Source of the DNA: Dactylellina haptotyla
Taxonomy: Eukaryota > Ascomycota > Orbiliomycetes > Orbiliales > Orbiliaceae
Assembly: GCA_031310005.1 (NCBI GenBank)
Contig: CM062386.1
Location: forward strand, 2,232,001-2,296,000
Reading direction: 5' to 3'
Length of the DNA: 64,000 nt
Shown: piece by piece, positions 20,811 through 29,989 of the stretch
How positions within the stretch are numbered: the stretch's first letter is position 1
Layout of the letters: the number at the start of each line of letters is the position of its first letter
Made by a program: the position numbers and the translations under genes
The notes under the pieces: generated by a model
Database searches by the model: none
The model's input: only the letters and a program-made list of their open reading frames with translations
What the model was told of the DNA's origin: nothing

Positions 20811-22470
20811 ATGTCGCAGACGGCCGCTGAAAAGGCCGCCCTGCTGCAAATCATCGCGTGGGTACCTTGAAGTTTTTGATTATTGTTCATCCGACCTAAC
20901 TGTCCTCCCTCCCACAGAGACTGCAAAGCTGCGGTCAAACGACACGATGACTGTGAGCCCGATCCATAGCGATTTCCGTCTACACTCTCCCTCAGTTACT
21001 AACCGTTTGCTCTCACAGCCTCGGACTCTGACGAAACCGATGTCGCATACGGTACAAATCGCGGCAACAAATTGAAGCGGAAGGCGCGCCAGGTCCACGC
21101 CGGTACCCTCGACGAACCCACAGGGAAAAAGCTCACGCCGGAGGTACACCTATACATGGCACTCTATATCCCTAGGAGGTTTATTCTAAAATCCATTGTT
21201 TCTAGCTTATCGACTTCAATGGCCGGCAACGCATGATCCTCTATCGAAACATCGCTAGGCGAGAAGAACCTGAGGTCCAGACCACGGGCAGGAAGAGGAA
21301 GCAGAAACAAGCCGCTGGGAACACGGAGGATGATACCCCCCCAGATGAAGATCCATACACCAGCATTCATTTAGAGAGTACGCTCCCCCAGCTTCTGCCA
21401 ATCTAGATTTCTCCCACTTCGAGGAGAGAAGCTTGTCCGTGCTAACGGGTTTGTGCCACCTAGCCCTGCTCGCGCCTGCCGTGGAACCGAGAGACATACC
21501 GAACCACCCAGCCCTCTCGTTACCGTACAAGTCGCGGCACCTTACAGATCTGTGCGAACAGGCTCTAGACATAATATGTGCCGAGCACAAGCACTTGGTC
21601 ACGATCAAACGACTATTGACACACCTACTGGGGGACGATCCGTGGGTCACTGGCGATAAGATGGAATCCGTCGAGGTCCCAAAGTACATTCAAGAAGCGC
21701 AGAGGATGATTGAAGACCGAGAGAAGACGAAAACCATCACGGCCGAAGAAGAGTCGGCAACTGCGAAGGAACCACAAACGCAGTCAACAGTACCAGATAA
21801 CGACGTTGAAATGGTGGATACAGAGAGGACGGAGGAGAGCTCGGATAAGCCGGCGACAGAGGTACCGGCGAAGTCGCCAATACCCAAATTAGAGCCGCCT
21901 TCACCTCCGGACGGGTTTCTTGAGACTACGGGTGAAGCGTCAACGGCGAGGAGCAGCGCTACCGTTACAGCTCAGACTACCGCTCTAGCTCCGGCTCCGA
22001 CCCCGGCCCCGGCCCCAACGGCTAGCGCTTCCACAGACGCGGATGCCATGCAAGTTACTGGAACGGTTCAAACAACATTACCGGCTGGGGTAGATCCTTA
22101 TGAAATCGTCAATTCGACGTCACCGTGGTTTTACCCTCCAGGCCGTGACGAAGATGCTAGAAACTTTGGTCTGCCGGCGCAAGAAGCTGAGGAGACCAGG
22201 CAGCTACTGCTGCTAGCTGTTCAGAAGGAAGAGGAGTTCATTAGAGGATTGGAGCGGGTTCGGGCGATGCTGTTGAAGGCCGACAGACAGAGAAAACAGG
22301 TGTGGAATTGGTGTCGTGCTGATGGGGCACCGGAGCAGAGCGACGGGGAGGACTATGTCGATCTTGAATACTGGGAGCTGAAGGAAGGAGATTTGGTCAA
22401 GGGGGCCGAGGAGGAGGAGGAGGAGGATCCGAAGGGTAAGAAGACAGCGAGGGCGAGCCGCCGAGGGTGA
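20811..22470 (+). CDS. RXT2: RXT2, Rpd3L histone deacetylase complex subunit
   Basis: Five exons: 20811-20857, 20918-20952, 21019-21143, 21206-21377 and 21464-22470; 461 residues. The spliced N-terminal half has the Rxt2-type arrangement: GTNRGNKLKRKARQVHAGTL, LIDFNGRQRMILYRN, then DPYTSIHLETLLAPAVEPRD and NHPALSLPYKSRHLTDLCEQ. The third and fourth stretches are split by intron 4 in phase 1. The C-terminal half has a Pro/Ala/Thr repeat (PAPTPAPAPTA) and an acidic-basic helix (EEFIRGLERVRAMLLKADRQ). In yeast Rxt2 is a scaffold component of the large Rpd3 deacetylase complex, repressing transcription in the nucleus. The tiny second exon (35 nt) is required for the frame. The identification rests on motif resemblance rather than a search. 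Confidence 0.82.
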
Positions 22471-23402
22471 TATATAAAATATATTTGTGTATATGGCCAT
22501 ATAGGCGTGTATGAGCACATGAAACCTGACCTACTGTTTTGCTGCATAATTTCTTTTCTTTTGAAATGCCAGGGTTTTAGAGGAATATTGTTTTTCTTTT
22601 GTCTTCTTTTCGTTCGTTTCCAATCTTTGATAGCACTGTTTTTGGCGTCGCATGTCTAACTGTACTATAGCTGGAGATCAAAAATAATAATATATACCAC
22701 CACGGCCAATACATATACAGCTTGTGCGGTAACAGAGGACTTTGGCCACGCACGCGACGAGGGGAAGGAGATATCTGTTTCAGCACCCGTATTCGAAGCT
22801 GGAAGGGTATTTTGACATCCGCAGCTCGTGTCACCCAATGCACATGTCGACCGTGCGGCAAGGGACAGAGCAGCCTCGAGCTTGGCCTTGGATGTCGTGA
22901 CGCCAAAGATGCATCGCTGCAGAGCAAAGGTAGACATGCAGAGGCAGCAGAGATAGCTCCATGTAGCTGCAGGCGGCATCACACGGGCGAACGAGAGAGC
23001 CGGAGACCCTGGCGGTGCCAGTTCACGCCAGTCCCAACCTATCACGTCGGCGGCCAGGGGGGCCCAGATGAACGGCGCCGTGGACTAGGCCGGACTGGGC
23101 GAGAGAGCGAGCTGGGCGCGAGGGTGAAAAACTTGTCTTGCAGCAGAGCGGAGGTGCTAACTGCGAGTAGCTGCTGCGTGTTGTTGTCGGTCCCCACCCG
23201 CCCAGCAAATTATCACTCTCACCTCCTCTCCCTGCTGCTAGCTCCCCTTATTATTATTGTTGTTGTCACGGCCGCTGCCTCTTAATCTGATCTCTGCCCA
23301 TCCTCCTTCTCCTTCCTCCATCCATCCATCCTCTTCTTCTTCTCATCTCCATCTCCATCTCCATCGTCACAGCTAAAGTTATACATTACCCCATCCTTCA
23401 AA
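22471..23402. other. 932-base intergenic region with TUB2 promoter
   Basis: The first 200 bases are the AT-rich RXT2 trailer. The last 120 bases are the pyrimidine-rich beta-tubulin leader. Between them, a minus-strand ORF (22665-22979, 104 codons) encodes a cysteine-containing sequence with hydrophobic ends. It is discussed as a finding and not called as a gene. Confidence 0.4.
23281..23385 (+). promoter_or_regulatory. CT-rich leader of beta-tubulin
   Basis: Roughly 100 bases immediately before the TUB2 ATG are almost purely C and T with short tandem units (ccatccatccatcc, tcttcttcttct, ctccatctccatctcc). Highly expressed filamentous-fungal genes commonly have such a tract around the transcription start. 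Evidence is compositional. Confidence 0.5.
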
Positions 23403-25242
23403 ATGAGAGAAATCGTGAGTGCCATATGTCCATCCCCCTCTTTCCTCTCGTGCCACCGCGCGGAGTGATAGCTCTGATATAGCTCGCTTCGTCGCTTCCC
23501 CCCTCTCTCGGGGACCACGGGTCACGTATCACTAACATTCTTCTCCTCCCCAGGTCCATCTTCAAACCGGTCAATGCGTATGTCCTTCCCAGTCGACGGC
23601 CCCTTCAGAGCTCCAACTAATCTTTCCATCAGGGTAACCAAATTGGTGCCGCTTTCTGGTATGTTTTTTTCCGTTCCCTTTCATCTGTTTTTTTTGTTGT
23701 GGTTTTTTTTTTTTTTTTTTCCAACTCGCGAAGACACTGAGCTTGAGCTAACCCGTATTTGTCAGGCAAACTATCTCTGGTAGGCTTCAACTCGTATTCG
23801 TTATACCGTGTATCGAGTGATCCCACTGACATTTCCCCCTCCTTTCTCAGGCGAGCATGGCCTCGATGGCTCCGGTGTCTACCAGGGTAGCTCCGACCTA
23901 CAACTCGAGAGAATGAACGTGTGTATATCATCTCTATTTTGATTGCCTGCCAAAAACCATACTAACAAGTTATTTAGGTCTACTTCAACGAGGCCTCGAG
24001 CAACAAATATGTCCCACGTGCCGTCCTCGTCGACTTGGAGCCCGGTACCATGGATGCCGTCCGCTCGGGTCCATTCGGTCAGCTCTTCCGTCCTGACAAC
24101 TTTGTCTTTGGCCAGTCCGGCGCCGGTAACAACTGGGCCAAGGGTCATTATACCGAGGGTGCCGAGCTCGTCGACCAGGTCCTCGATGTCGTCCGTCGTG
24201 AAGCCGAAGGTTGCGACTGCCTCCAGGGTTTCCAGATCACCCACTCCCTCGGTGGTGGTACCGGTGCCGGTATGGGTACCCTCTTGATCTCCAAGATCCG
24301 TGAGGAGTTCCCCGACAGAATGATGGCCACCTTCTCTGTCGTTCCATCCCCCAAGGTCTCCGACACCGTCGTCGAGCCCTACAACGCCACCCTCTCCGTT
24401 CATCAGCTCGTCGAGAACTCTGACGAGACCTTCTGTATCGACAACGAGGCTCTGTACGACATTTGCATGCGTACCCTCAAGCTCTCCCAGCCATCCTACG
24501 GTGACCTTAACCATCTCGTCTCCGCCGTCATGTCCGGTGTCACCACCTGCTTGCGGTTCCCCGGTCAGCTGAACTCTGACTTGAGAAAGCTTGCCGTCAA
24601 CATGGTTCCATTCCCGCGTCTCCACTTCTTCATGGTCGGTTTCGCTCCATTGACCTCGCGTGGTGCGCACACTTTCCGTGCCGTCACCGTTCCAGAGCTC
24701 ACCCAGCAGATGTTCGACCCCAAGAACATGATGGCTGCCTCTGACTTCCGCAACGGCCGATACCTCACCTGCGCTGCTTTCTTCCGTGGACAGGTCAGCA
24801 TGAAGGAGGTCGAGGACCAGATGTTGAACATCCAAAACAAGAACAGCTCCTACTTCGTTGAGTGGATTCCAAACAACGTCCAAACCGCTCTCTGTTCCGT
24901 CCCACCACGTGGATTGAAGATCAGCTCCACCTTTGTCGGTAACTCGACCTCCATCCAGGAGCTCTTCAAGAGAGGTAAATAAAAGCCCTTTCCTATTCTA
25001 CATGAGTGGAACCTGCATACTAACATCGTTTTCTTCTGCTAGTTGGTGACCAATTCACTGCCATGTTCCGTCGCAAGGCTTTCTTGCATTGGTACACTGG
25101 TGAGGGTATGGACGAGATGGAGTTCACTGAGGCCGAGTCCAACATGAACGATCTCGTCTCCGAATACCAACAATACCAGGAAGCTGGTGTCTCTGATGGC
25201 GAGTACGGCGAGGAGGAGGAGGAGATCCACGGAGAAGAGTAG
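23403..25242 (+). CDS. TUB2: beta-tubulin
   Basis: Seven exons: 23403-23414, 23554-23577, 23633-23658, 23766-23779, 23851-23918, 23978-24974 and 25043-25242; 446 residues. It begins with the autoregulatory MREI tetrapeptide. The nucleotide-binding glycine loop GGGTGAGMG is at 140-148 and the C-terminal tail is acidic ([10 protein letters not shown]). It polymerises with alpha-tubulin into microtubules and is a client of the prefoldin/CCT pathway. Exon 4 is a 14-nt microexon encoding the Gln-Thr-Ile-Ser segment. Six introns, five crowded into the first 50 codons, is a common filamentous-ascomycete arrangement. Residues F167, E198 and F200, positions known for benzimidazole-resistance substitutions, carry the sensitive (wild-type) residues. 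Confidence 0.98.
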
Positions 25243-26417
25243 ATTATTCCTACTATGGATAGTCTCGTGTGAGGACAGGTGCAGAAGTAGTTACGCTTGC
25301 TTTTTATTTCTCCTTTTTGTTTACTTGGAATTCTCTATAGGCGTGTCTGTCCTTTTGGAACCCTTGGTTTATTAAGAGGCAGGTGCATCTGGAACGGGTC
25401 TTCGAAGAAAATTTGACTAAAGAGCTTGATCCGGTTACTATCTGCTTTTACGCCATTCTCACCACCATCGCGCTTGGCGAGGATGGGATCGCATTTTTTT
25501 GTTTTCGAAATTATTCAAGAAGCCTCTTTTTGACGGGAAAGTTTGAACATGTTCACCACTTTCGCCGATGAGAAGTGGTTTTTTTTTCTTGAAACTTTTT
25601 AGAAAAACCCTTATGTCTACTAATGACCGAAAAAGAATAATAATATATGCTATTATAAGAGCCCTCCATCTATCATGGGGTGTGCTTCCAGAAGAAAACC
25701 TCTCTCCCCAATAACCCTGCTAGTAGATATTCTCAATTGCCGTTGCGTAGTGTATCCTCCAATCCATTGCTGTGAGCGAGCTCCCAAGAATAGCAACATT
25801 CTAACGGCAACGGCGGGGGGTGATGCGTGAATTCGAAGCTATCAAGGTGAGGAAAATTTTTCTTATTTTTCTTGCGGGCGAGCTAGCTAGAGCTAGCAAT
25901 TGACCGTGCCAGGACTCGTGTGGCCGTTGAGCTAGGCTCGCAAGAATTATCCTATCTCTTATTCGGCGGCGAGAGCCCCTCCCTGCAACGGGCTTAGTTT
26001 ATCGCTACCGAAAACAGGCCGAAAGACGTGTGGTTTGGCGCTAGCGAAATCGGCGGGGACAAGGAGCAGACGAAAAACAGATACGTCGATATTTCCCTAT
26101 CACGCTGCAGGAAAGGGAGGGGGGGAATACCCTGAGCGCGGAATATCCGATGCTAGCCAAGTTTAATAAAAAAAAATTAAATTTTTTATCGGATAGCTCG
26201 AGTGGTAGAAGGAGTCATAAGGAAAGCGTCGGTATAAATTGATTCCCGTGGGACCTTCCGCTGCAATTGGCCATCTGTTACTGTTATTGTCCGCCCCTCC
26301 CAACGAAAGGCTAAGAAGAGGTCAACGTTGGTTCCGATAATTTGAGTTTCATAAAATCCTTCTCATCCTCGCTCTTCACTGTCGTCCGCAATTGAATAAC
26401 GTCTGCGTGAATTCTAC
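25243..26417. other. 1.2-kb intergenic region, TUB2 trailer and ARG1 promoter
   Basis: The TUB2 trailer is T-rich to about 25,620. The middle has a short palindromic patch agctagctagagctagc near 25,880. Near 26,165-26,190 there is an A/T run. The last 70 bases before ARG1 are pyrimidine-biased. No gene is supported. Confidence 0.4.
26211..26218 (+). promoter_or_regulatory. possible Gcn4/CPC1-type site upstream of ARG1
   Basis: ggagtcat lies 200 bases upstream of the ARG1 start and differs by one base from the general amino-acid-control element TGAGTCAT bound by Gcn4/CPC1 bZIP factors, which regulate arginine genes in other ascomycetes. A single near-match in a 1.2-kb region is weak evidence. 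Confidence 0.25.
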
Positions 26418-28213
26418 ATGGCAACTGCTCTCCCCACAATGTCGAAAGGAAAGGTGAGTGGTGGCTACCGTCGGCCCATTGGCTTCGCGATCTTTAGACT
26501 CCGGTCCCGGTGCTAACAATTGATACCAGGTCTGCTTGGCTTACTCGTAAGAAAAAGCTCCCTACACGAATGTTTCCGGAGTGTTATCGTGATGCTGACC
26601 CAATTGGCACTGCTGCAGGGGCGGTCTGGACACCAGCTGCATGTAAGTCGTTCGATACCATTCCCAGTGAGATCTGGCGGAGCTGGTTGCTGATAACGCG
26701 GGGTGCAGTCTGGCATGGCTCTTGGAGCAAGGCTACGAGGTCGTGTGCTACAGTAAGTCCGCTCCAACAGAACAGACTTGTCGCTCAAACAACTTGAAAT
26801 AAAAAATAAAAAAAAATAAATGCTAATTGTGTCGGTGTAGTGGCCGATGTCGGTCAAGAAGGTAAATTGAATGGCAATCTACGCTGCGAAACACCGGTAT
26901 TAATCGATTTCTGGTGACGGACAGAGGATTTTGAAGCCGCCAAGGTCAAAGCGAAGCAGAGTACGAGGCCCACTCCTTAGATCCTGTTTTCTCTCTTCTC
27001 GCTCTTGCAGCCCGGCTTCTAACATGTAACTTTTCCTTCTAGTCGGTGCTTCTGAGTGCTATGTTGATGATCTCCGCAAGGAGTTCGTCGAGCAGCTCTG
27101 CTTCCCTGCCATCCAATGCAACGCCGTCTACGAGAACGTCTACCTCCTCGGCACCTCCCTCGCCCGCCCCGTCATCGCCCGTGGCCAGATGGCCGTCGCG
27201 AAGAAGGAAGGCTGCTTCGCCGTTTCCCATGGTTGCACGGGCAAGGGCAATGACCAGGTCCGGTTCGAACTTGCCTTCTACGCGCTAGACCCAAAGATCA
27301 AGGTCATCGCACCTTGGCGAGATCCCGTCTTCTACGAGCGATTCAAGGGCAGGAACGATCTGTTGGACTACGCGGCGAAGGTTGGCGTCCCGGTCTCGCA
27401 GACGAAGGCGAAGCCGTGGTCTATGGATGAGAACTTGGCACACTGTTCGTACGAGGCCGGTATCCTCGAGGACCCAGATGTGACGCCACCAAAGGATATG
27501 TGGAAGCTCACGATAGATCCTGAGGATGCGCCGGAGAAGGGTGAGGATTTCACGGTGTACTTTGAGAAGGGTCTGCCCGTGAAGCTTGTCGAGGCCGATG
27601 GCACGGAGACTACGGATTCTTTGGAGCTGTTTTTGAAGGCCAATGCGATCGCTAGGAGGCACGGTGTCGGAAGGATCGATATTGTTGAGAGTGGGTACCC
27701 TTTTGATCTTAACCTATCCTACCCCCATTTGACGGCCGTGGTCTAATCAATCGTTTTCCTCTGTGTGTTCGTACAGACCGCTTCATTGGTCTCAAGTCTC
27801 GAGGCTGCTACGAAACCCCAGGGTTGACCTGCTTGCGCAATGCCCATCTCGATCTCGAGGGTCTCGTTCTGGACCGAGAAGTCCGCGCTCTCCGTGACCA
27901 GTTCGTTACGTTCAACTACTCCAAGATATTGTACAACGGATTGTACTTCTCGCCGGAACGTGAGTTCCTCGAGAGCTCCATCATCGCCAGCCAGAAGACG
28001 GTGAACGGACAGGTCAGGTGCCGATGCTACAAGGGCAGCTTCATCGTGCTGGGCAGGAGCTCGGAGACAGAGAAGCTGTACGACATGAGCGAGAGCAGCA
28101 TGGATGAGATTGGCGACTTTGCGCCGAGCGAGACGACGGGATTCATCAGCGTGCAGGCGATCCGGTTGAAGAAGTACGGCCTGAAGAAGCAGGAAAGCGG
28201 GGAGGCCTTGTAG
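26418..28213 (+). CDS. ARG1: argininosuccinate synthase
   Basis: Eight exons: 26418-26453, 26530-26546, 26619-26642, 26709-26752, 26841-26861, 26925-26960, 27043-27690 and 27777-28213; 420 residues. It joins citrulline and aspartate with ATP to form argininosuccinate in arginine synthesis. The ATP-pyrophosphatase P-loop AYSGGLDTSC is assembled from exons 2 and 3. Other family signatures include GCTGKGNDQVRFEL, IAPWRDP and the C-terminal EREFLESSI. The first six exons are 17-44 nt long, so the N-terminal 59 residues are spread over six small exons, while the rest sits in two. A second in-frame ATG at 26439 gives the usual family start MSKGKVCLAYS; the first ATG adds seven residues. All splice junctions are GT-AG and in frame. 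Confidence 0.97.
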
Positions 28214-28669
28214 TTTCCACTCTACGACAATATCTTCTATTACTATTGTTACTATCATATTATTGTAAACATGTACATGAGGGGAGCCTGTGGACGGGCC
28301 AAAAAGTTTCTGCCAATTCTAATACGACTGCGAAATGACAATTGACAATATGAACTGTCCCGATACTAAAATAGCCGTCCGCCCAGCCAAGTAAGCTCCG
28401 ATACGTATTCTGGCGAGCGAGCTGCGTTGTCATGGCGCGGTGTGGTTAGCTGGCCCAAACTCGTTTCGTATAAACACCACCGCAAGCTCACCTTTCAACC
28501 GTCAAATACCATCACGAACCACCCCGTCGCGGCATCGCAACCCCGAGCCCCCGCCCTCTCAAACCCCGCCGCCGTGCTCCAGGCCTCTTTATATTCTTTG
28601 ATCTCACGCACTCCGAGCTTTCAATCGCCCCAATTCGAGAGAGGTATGTGAAACAGTCACCATCATTCC
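28214..28669. other. 456-base intergenic region
   Basis: Holds the ARG1 trailer and the promoter of the APQ12-like gene. A GAGAG|GTATGTG string at 28,639-28,650, just before the downstream ATG, could be the donor of a leader intron, but no partner acceptor is obvious. Confidence 0.35.
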
Positions 28670-29503
28670 ATGTCGAATACGCCTAGAAACCTCATCTTGA
28701 TGGATGCGGCGGCTCCGTGTCCACCCCGCGGACCCCGCCGCTTCGCCCACTTTGGCCCAGCCAACTATCTCACCGCCTCCGTCGCCGGCGCTGCTACCCC
28801 GGCTCTCTGGCGCTCCCGTAGAAACATCGCTAATAAGCTCTCTTCCCTCTTCCCCACCGCAGTACCCAATCACCAACCCGCACCCGTTATCAAGGCATCT
28901 CTCTTCGCTGTAGCCAGAAAGCGAATTCGAAGGAAGAAACCCACCGTCTCCTCCACACAGACATTCCTAGCCTACGTCCGCCGCAACATGGACGAACTCC
29001 TCGTCACCGCCTACCCGTACATCAAATCCACCTCCCTTCATGCCAAACACATCATCGCCCTCCTCTTTCAAAAGGTCTACCCGTCCCTAAACTGGCTCTA
29101 CAACACCAACCCGAACATCGCCTCCATCGTCCTGCTCCTTCTTGCTGCCTACTTTACCATCAGACTCGTAAACTGGGTCACGAGTATAATATGGGCCATC
29201 ACCCGCAACATCTTCAAGTTCTTCTTCCTGATAGGCCTGGGTATGGCGGTATGGCGGTATTTCACCGCGCGGATGGCGCCGCGCATGACGGCCGACGGCC
29301 AGGTGCTCGAAGGCTTCGATTGGGATGCTACCTATAGTGACTTCCAGGGCGTCTGGGGCGTCATCAGAAACATGGGCGGCGTCCTGATGGATCTGATCGA
29401 GAGCGGGAGTAACCTGGAGGACGGGAATGCTGCAAACAGCGGCAGGAGGAAGACCATGGGCAAAAAGGCCGCTCAGGCCGCTGTGAACGGCTGGTTTGAC
29501 TAG
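28670..29503 (+). CDS. APQ12: APQ12-like nuclear-envelope/ER membrane protein
   Basis: Single exon, 277 residues. Two adjacent hydrophobic segments at about 148-170 (SIVLLLLAAYFTIRLVNWV) and 172-198 (FKFFFLIGLGMAVWRYF), with a short basic connector, resemble the hairpin of fungal APQ12 nuclear pore assembly proteins. In yeast, Apq12 sits in the nuclear envelope/ER and links membrane lipid homeostasis to pore biogenesis and mRNA export. The N-terminal 90 residues are basic and Pro/Ala-rich; the C-terminus is hydrophilic and ends in AVNGWFD. An in-frame Met at residue 11 is an alternative start. The assignment rests on topology and local resemblance, so another two-pass ER protein is possible. 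Confidence 0.6.
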   Translation: MSNTPRNLILMDAAAPCPPRGPRRFAHFGPANYLTASVAGAATPALWRSRRNIANKLSSLFPTAVPNHQPAPVIKASLFAVARKRIRRKKPTVSSTQTFLAYVRRNMDELLVTAYPYIKSTSLHAKHIIALLFQKVYPSLNWLYNTNPNIASIVLLLLAAYFTIRLVNWVTSIIWAITRNIFKFFFLIGLGMAVWRYFTARMAPRMTADGQVLEGFDWDATYSDFQGVWGVIRNMGGVLMDLIESGSNLEDGNAANSGRRKTMGKKAAQAAVNGWFD

Positions 29504-29989
29504 TTTTATCTTCTCCCTCCTTCCATCCTTCCTCCTTGCCTCCTTTCCTCAGGAACAGAAGTATGAAAGGTAGAGTTTCGAGTAATGATATATAGAAGTA
29601 TTACGTAGTAAGTATAAGTTATCTTTTTCATCGTTTTGGGCGGGATGTCTCGGGTGGAGTCTGTGTAGACGCACACATGGTGGGACGGTATTCTCTGGTA
29701 AAGCAAAGAAAAAAAAAGCACTTGGCGAATTTGGAGTTTTATTTGTCTTTATTCTGAAATTTAGTTGATAAATGTTCAATTTACGAGTGCGAGAAAGACC
29801 GCCTGTAGTTAAGATAAGAATAAACTCCTCCATTTAGTAGATAGATAATCAGTCGTAAAGGAAATATATGAACTCCGTCCGCAATATGCATCTATTTACA
29901 AAACAAAAAGTATATCCGTGCTCAAAATAGGAAGGGTACCAAATGATAATATAAAAAACTCCTCTTTTTTTTGCGTCCTACGCCCTTCA
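29504..29989. other. 486-base convergent 3' region
   Basis: AT-rich and lies between the stops of the APQ12-like gene (plus) and TMF1 (minus). No additional gene seen. Confidence 0.4.

Noticed and set aside
23879-24883. 334-codon minus-strand ORF across beta-tubulin
   Set aside because: Antisense shadow of the strongly codon-biased TUB2 exon 6; the Val/Glu/Asp/Gly-rich translation is the usual artefact.
26190-26256. tRNA-like string (tagctcgagtggtagaa followed about 45 bases later by gattcccg)
   Set aside because: It recalls A and B boxes, but the D-stem does not pair, position 14 is not A, and no acceptor stem closes it. It lies in the ARG1 promoter.
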